Made by a program: the position numbers and the translations under genes. A stretch of DNA of 26,117 bases from a virus: positions 1-26,117 of IMG/VR virus record IMGVR_UViG_3300023278_000981; one strand, 5' to 3'. The first letter of the stretch is position 1. Each line of letters opens with the position of its first letter. Below, piece after piece: positions 22,946 to 26,117 of the stretch. The notes under the pieces were generated by a model. The model saw only the letters and a program-made list of their open reading frames with translations, was not told the DNA's origin and did not search any database.

Positions 22946-24515
22946 AATATTTGGTCCTCCTGGTACAGGTAAAACGGAAAATTTACTTAAAAGGGTTAAG
23001 AGGTACCTTAAGAAAGGTTACTCTCCAGACGAAATTTGTTACGTATCATTTACTAACAAAGCTGTGGATGAGTGTGTTGCAAGGGTTAGACAAAAGTTCA
23101 AAGGCTATGACGAAGATGCTTTCTCATATTTTAGAACATTACATTCTTTGGCCAGACAACAGTTTGCTGAAATTCCCGTATTAGATCCAAAGGCAGACCT
23201 GCTGATGTTTCATACACAATATGGCACTGTCAAGGTGGGTTACAAAGATACTTGGGACGATCAAAAAGTATATAATAATTGGTCGCTTCAAATTTATGAC
23301 AGGGCAAGAAACATGAAAGTAGATCCTGTGTGGTTGTACAAACAACAAACAAGAAAAACAGTTAGGCTACAACAATTTAAATCTATCATTGCAGGGTACC
23401 AACAATTTAAAACAATGGAGATGGAGACAGGACAACGAACACCGGACAGATTAGATTTTACTGATATGGTAGAAAAATTTGTTAATGATGGTTTAGTAGT
23501 ACCTTTTAAAGTTTTAATGGTAGATGAAGCTCAAGATCTGACACCTTTACAGTGGGACATGGTTGTTAAGATAGCTCAAGCAGTAGAGAGGGTTTACATT
23601 GCAGGAGATGATGACCAAGCAATATATGAATGGAATGGTGCTGATGTTAATTTGTTTCAAACATTTCCAGGTAAATCATTAGTGCTTAAAAAAAGTGTAA
23701 GACTTAATAAAAATATACATTTTTTTTCTAAATGTTTACTTAACTCTATGGGTGATAATCGTATTAAAAAAGAATTTTACTCTAATGGTAAAGAGGGTTC
23801 GGTACATAGGTGGAATGGTTTAAAGAAAGTACCTTGGGATATGGAGGGTAGTTGGATGGTGTTGGCTAGAATTAATGATGTGAAAAAAGAATTACAACAA
23901 GAGGCAAGAAACCTTGGCCTGTACTATCAAGATCAAAAAAATAATAAGTCTTTTGACCCTAATCAATTTGCAGCAATTAATTATTGGGAGAAGATTTGTG
24001 AGGGTGGTAGTATTACTAGAGAGGAAGCTACAACAATGTATGAGTTCTTATTAAACATTGATCACGGCTACCGGTCACAGGATAGTAAGAAATGGAGTTT
24101 TGCACATCCAAATCAAGTGTTTACATTTGATGAATTACATTTAAGGTGTGGTATGCGTGATGAAAAAGGTCTATGGAATCAAGTATTTAAAAGAAAATTT
24201 AAAGATAAAGATAAACAATATTTTCAAAAACTTATGAGTGAAGGTGTAGATTTATCACAACCTCCTAAAATAATTATAGATACTATACACCAAGTAAAAG
24301 GTGGTGAAGCAGATAATGTTGTCCTGGCCAGCAAATGTAACTTTCCATCTCATTACGAAAAAAAGAATTTAGCAGAAAAAGTAAAAGAGCTTAGGGTTTG
24401 GTATACAGGTGCCACTAGATCTAAAAGCACACTACATTTGTTAGGCACTTACCATCAATATAATTTTCCATTAGGAAAGTATTACAAACAATATGAGGCT
24501 AACTATGTCAGATAA
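22902..24515 (+). CDS. UvrD/Rep-like SF1 helicase
   Basis: This 537-aa protein shows the SF1A helicase set: Walker A G-P-P-G-T-G-K24-T (18-25), Ia VSFTNKAVDECV (48-59), motif II V-D-E-A-Q-D (207-212), motif III G-D-D-D-Q-A-I-Y-E-W-N-G-A-D (235-248), motif V DTIHQVKGGEADNVVL and motif VI VWYTGATRSK near the C-terminus. It is shorter than UvrD (about 720 aa), so the accessory 1B/2B domains are reduced. No Shine-Dalgarno is obvious. The ATG at 22,902, the only plausible start before motif I, lies 44 bp inside the primase gene, suggesting coupled translation. It probably unwinds DNA 3' to 5' for the phage polymerase or in recombination. Confidence 0.88.
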   Translation: MSNLIKQKLRGKTIKIFGPPGTGKTENLLKRVKRYLKKGYSPDEICYVSFTNKAVDECVARVRQKFKGYDEDAFSYFRTLHSLARQQFAEIPVLDPKADLLMFHTQYGTVKVGYKDTWDDQKVYNNWSLQIYDRARNMKVDPVWLYKQQTRKTVRLQQFKSIIAGYQQFKTMEMETGQRTPDRLDFTDMVEKFVNDGLVVPFKVLMVDEAQDLTPLQWDMVVKIAQAVERVYIAGDDDQAIYEWNGADVNLFQTFPGKSLVLKKSVRLNKNIHFFSKCLLNSMGDNRIKKEFYSNGKEGSVHRWNGLKKVPWDMEGSWMVLARINDVKKELQQEARNLGLYYQDQKNNKSFDPNQFAAINYWEKICEGGSITREEATTMYEFLLNIDHGYRSQDSKKWSFAHPNQVFTFDELHLRCGMRDEKGLWNQVFKRKFKDKDKQYFQKLMSEGVDLSQPPKIIIDTIHQVKGGEADNVVLASKCNFPSHYEKKNLAEKVKELRVWYTGATRSKSTLHLLGTYHQYNFPLGKYYKQYEANYVR

Positions 24516-24756
24516 AAGTATGTTCGATGAAGCATTTCCGCAAGACAGACAAATCGGAGGATCCCACTACCAACATTTTGAAATTCAACCTTGGACATTT
24601 ATAAGAAAGAATGGTTTAAATCCATTTCAAGCAAATGTAATAAAATATGTTTGTAGGTATTTATTCAAAGGAAAACAAATAGAAGATTTAGAAAAAATTA
24701 AACATTATTGTGATTTAGAAATAGAACATTTAAAAGATGCCAAAAAGAAGAAATAA
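24505..24756 (+). CDS. DUF3310 family protein
   Basis: An 83-aa product read from ATG 24,505, preceded by GAGG 5 bp upstream. The ATG at 24,493, four codons earlier, lacks this signal. The family signature is complete: a G-G-S-H-Y motif (near 18-22), Q-P-W-T-F-I, N-P-F-Q-A-N-V-I-K-Y-V-C-R-Y, F-K-G-K-Q-I-E-D-L-E-K-I-K-H-Y. DUF3310 proteins (PF11753) are widespread in phages, where some are labelled nucleotide kinase without firm proof. The gene overlaps the helicase end by 11 bp and the zinc-ribbon gene by 20 bp, so all three are in one operon. Confidence 0.85.
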   Translation: MSDKSMFDEAFPQDRQIGGSHYQHFEIQPWTFIRKNGLNPFQANVIKYVCRYLFKGKQIEDLEKIKHYCDLEIEHLKDAKKKK

Positions 24757-24910
24757 ACTAGTTATGTGTGAGCATTGTGATGAAGTAGTGGCTGTAATTG
24801 TACACGAATACAGTTATTACTGTGCAGACTGTGCTTTGTTTGATTTAGCCGTACCTTTTAAAAAAGCAATATCGATTGAAGATGCAAACCTAAGTAGGAA
24901 AATACAATGA
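24737..24910 (+). CDS. 57-aa zinc-ribbon protein
   Basis: A short gene between DUF3310 and the polymerase. ATG 24,737 overlaps the upstream gene by 20 bp, and TGA 24,908-24,910 overlaps the polymerase ATG (ATGA). The product starts MPKRRNKLVMCEHCDEVV and has two knuckles, C11-x2-C14 and C29-x2-C32, 14 residues apart, a classical four-cysteine zinc ribbon. The C-terminal 25 residues form a helix with charged residues. Such small ribbons can bind DNA or a partner polymerase. The role here is unknown, but its tight coupling to the polymerase is notable. Confidence 0.75.
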   Translation: MPKRRNKLVMCEHCDEVVAVIVHEYSYYCADCALFDLAVPFKKAISIEDANLSRKIQ

Positions 24911-26117
24911 CCCATCAATTAAATTTTATTTACAACGATAGTGATTGGATAGCTCCAGCAGAGTATCCAGATTTATCAAAAGCAACAGAGATTGCAATTG
25001 ACTTAGAGACTAAGGATCCAAACATAAAAACTAAAGGACCAGGTTGGGCAACGTTTGATGGACACATAGTAGGTTTTGCAGTTGCTGCTCTTGGACAACA
25101 ATGGTATTTCCCTATTGCTCATGATGCTGGTGGGAATATGGATCTGTCGATAACCTGCGCATGGATGCAAGATGTTTTAAAAACAGATGCTACAAAAATA
25201 TTTCACAATGCAAGTTATGATGTAGGTTGGTTGCTTGTAAATGGATTTGAGATTAGAGGTAAGATAGTTGACACCATGATTGCAGCAGCATTAATCAATG
25301 AAAACAGATTTAGTTTTAGTTTAAATGCATGTGCTAAAGATTATTTAGGTGAAATTAAAAATGAAACGTTTTTGAATGAAAAAGCCAAAGAATGGGGAAT
25401 TGACCCAAAAGCTGACATGTGGAAGCTGCCTGCGGGCTACGTAGGCTTCTATGCTGAGCAAGATGCAGGGCTAACCTTACGTTTATGGGATCGGCTTAAA
25501 ACAGAGGTATCTAAGCAGTCTCTACACGATGTTTGGGAAATGGAGATGGAATTACTGCCTATTTTGATAGATACTAGACGAAGAGGAATAAGAGTTGACG
25601 AAGAGAAGGCTTCTCTGCTAAAAAAAGAATTCAAACAAAAAGAGTCTGAGGTTTTATCAAGTATAAAATCTCAGACCACACTAGATGTAGATATCTGGGC
25701 TGCTCGATCTGTTGCGCAAGTGTTTGACCGAATAGGTGTTGACTACCCACGTACAGCAAAAACTGATGAACCAAGCTTTACACAAAACTGGTTAGTAAAT
25801 TGTGATAACCCAATAGCGCAACTAATAAGACAAGCAAGAGAAATAAATAAATTTCATTCAACATTCATAGACTCCATTCAAAGGTATGTTCACAAAGGCA
25901 GAATTCACTCTGAGATAAATCAGTTAAGATCTGACCAAGGTGGAACTGTATCTGGACGTTTATCATATTCAAATCCAAACCTACAACAAATTCCTGCAAG
26001 GAACAAAGAGTTTGGTGACAAAATTAGAAGCTTGTTTCTACCTGAAGAAGGTAGGCAATGGGGTAGTTTCGACTACTCACAACAGGAGCCTAGGCTTGTT
26101 GCTCACTACGCTGCATC
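24907..26117 (+). CDS. polA-like: DNA polymerase family A (PolI-like), 3'-truncated by the window
   Basis: About 403 codons are visible, running off the right edge. The N-terminal 3'-5' proofreading exonuclease is intact: Exo I A-I-D32-L-E34-T, Exo II F-H-N101-A-S-Y-D105-V-G, and Exo III Y182-A-E-Q-D186. The polymerase domain begins around residue 230. It shows RGIRVDEEKA, the SGRLSYSNPNLQQIPAR motif and motif A F-D389-Y-S-Q-Q-E-P-R before the window ends. Motif B with its nucleotide-selecting residue and motif C lie outside. No 5'-nuclease domain is present at the N-terminus, as in T7-like and other phage PolA enzymes. It is the replicative polymerase of this phage, last in the visible operon. 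Confidence 0.93.
   Translation, partial: MTHQLNFIYNDSDWIAPAEYPDLSKATEIAIDLETKDPNIKTKGPGWATFDGHIVGFAVAALGQQWYFPIAHDAGGNMDLSITCAWMQDVLKTDATKIFHNASYDVGWLLVNGFEIRGKIVDTMIAAALINENRFSFSLNACAKDYLGEIKNETFLNEKAKEWGIDPKADMWKLPAGYVGFYAEQDAGLTLRLWDRLKTEVSKQSLHDVWEMEMELLPILIDTRRRGIRVDEEKASLLKKEFKQKESEVLSSIKSQTTLDVDIWAARSVAQVFDRIGVDYPRTAKTDEPSFTQNWLVNCDNPIAQLIRQAREINKFHSTFIDSIQRYVHKGRIHSEINQLRSDQGGTVSGRLSYSNPNLQQIPARNKEFGDKIRSLFLPEEGRQWGSFDYSQQEPRLVAHYAA

Noticed and set aside
1-26117. tRNA genes, CRISPR arrays, insertion sequences and attachment sites
   Set aside because: None could be seen; the sequence is almost fully occupied by protein genes with gaps well under 100 bp.

Overview
This window is a contiguous piece of a double-stranded DNA tailed bacteriophage (Caudoviricetes). 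It is most like the AT-rich, short-tailed marine phages known from SAR11 and other open-ocean bacteria and from uncultured marine viromes. The base composition is low in GC by eye, and genes are packed head to tail with ATGA or TAATG stop/start overlaps. Phage structural and replication genes account for nearly all of the sequence. The host assignment is inference: no tRNA, integrase or host gene points to a particular bacterium.

Left part, about 1-17,870, all on the + strand: the virion and virion-modification module. It holds the C-terminal end of a repeat-rich structural protein, a tail fibre with decapeptide repeats and a glycine-rich tip, and a likely fibre companion protein. A run of small enzymes follows (an unknown 249-aa protein and two 2OG-Fe(II) oxygenase-like proteins). 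Next come a 717-aa P22-gp10-like tail/DNA-stabilisation protein, a series of small conserved proteins, a third 2OG-Fe(II) oxygenase and two glycosyltransferases. The block ends with large low-complexity or hydrophobic proteins of 321, 284, 745 and 1056 aa, probably internal virion or ejection proteins, with a GNAT-like protein among them. A 58-aa coiled-coil plus membrane-anchor protein, possibly lysis-related, closes the block.

Right part, about 17,880-26,117: the DNA replication and recombination module. It contains a Cas4/RecB-like PD-(D/E)XK nuclease and an SNF2-type helicase, the only gene on the - strand. Then, on the + strand, come a coiled-coil protein, a conserved likely DNA-binding protein, an archaeo-eukaryotic-type (AEP) primase, a UvrD-like SF1 helicase, a DUF3310 protein, a 57-aa zinc-ribbon protein and a family A DNA polymerase cut by the window edge. 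This set could prime, unwind, process and copy phage DNA. No DnaB-type or T7 gp4-type replicative helicase, terminase, portal, capsid, RNA polymerase or endolysin lies inside the window.

Four short genes (54, 44, 58 and 57 aa) were read directly from gaps between larger genes. The points most worth a second look are the oxygenase/glycosyltransferase cluster woven into the virion genes, the reversed SNF2 helicase with its 71-bp divergent control region, the DnaB-less primase/helicase set, and a possible leaderless start at the gp10-like gene.
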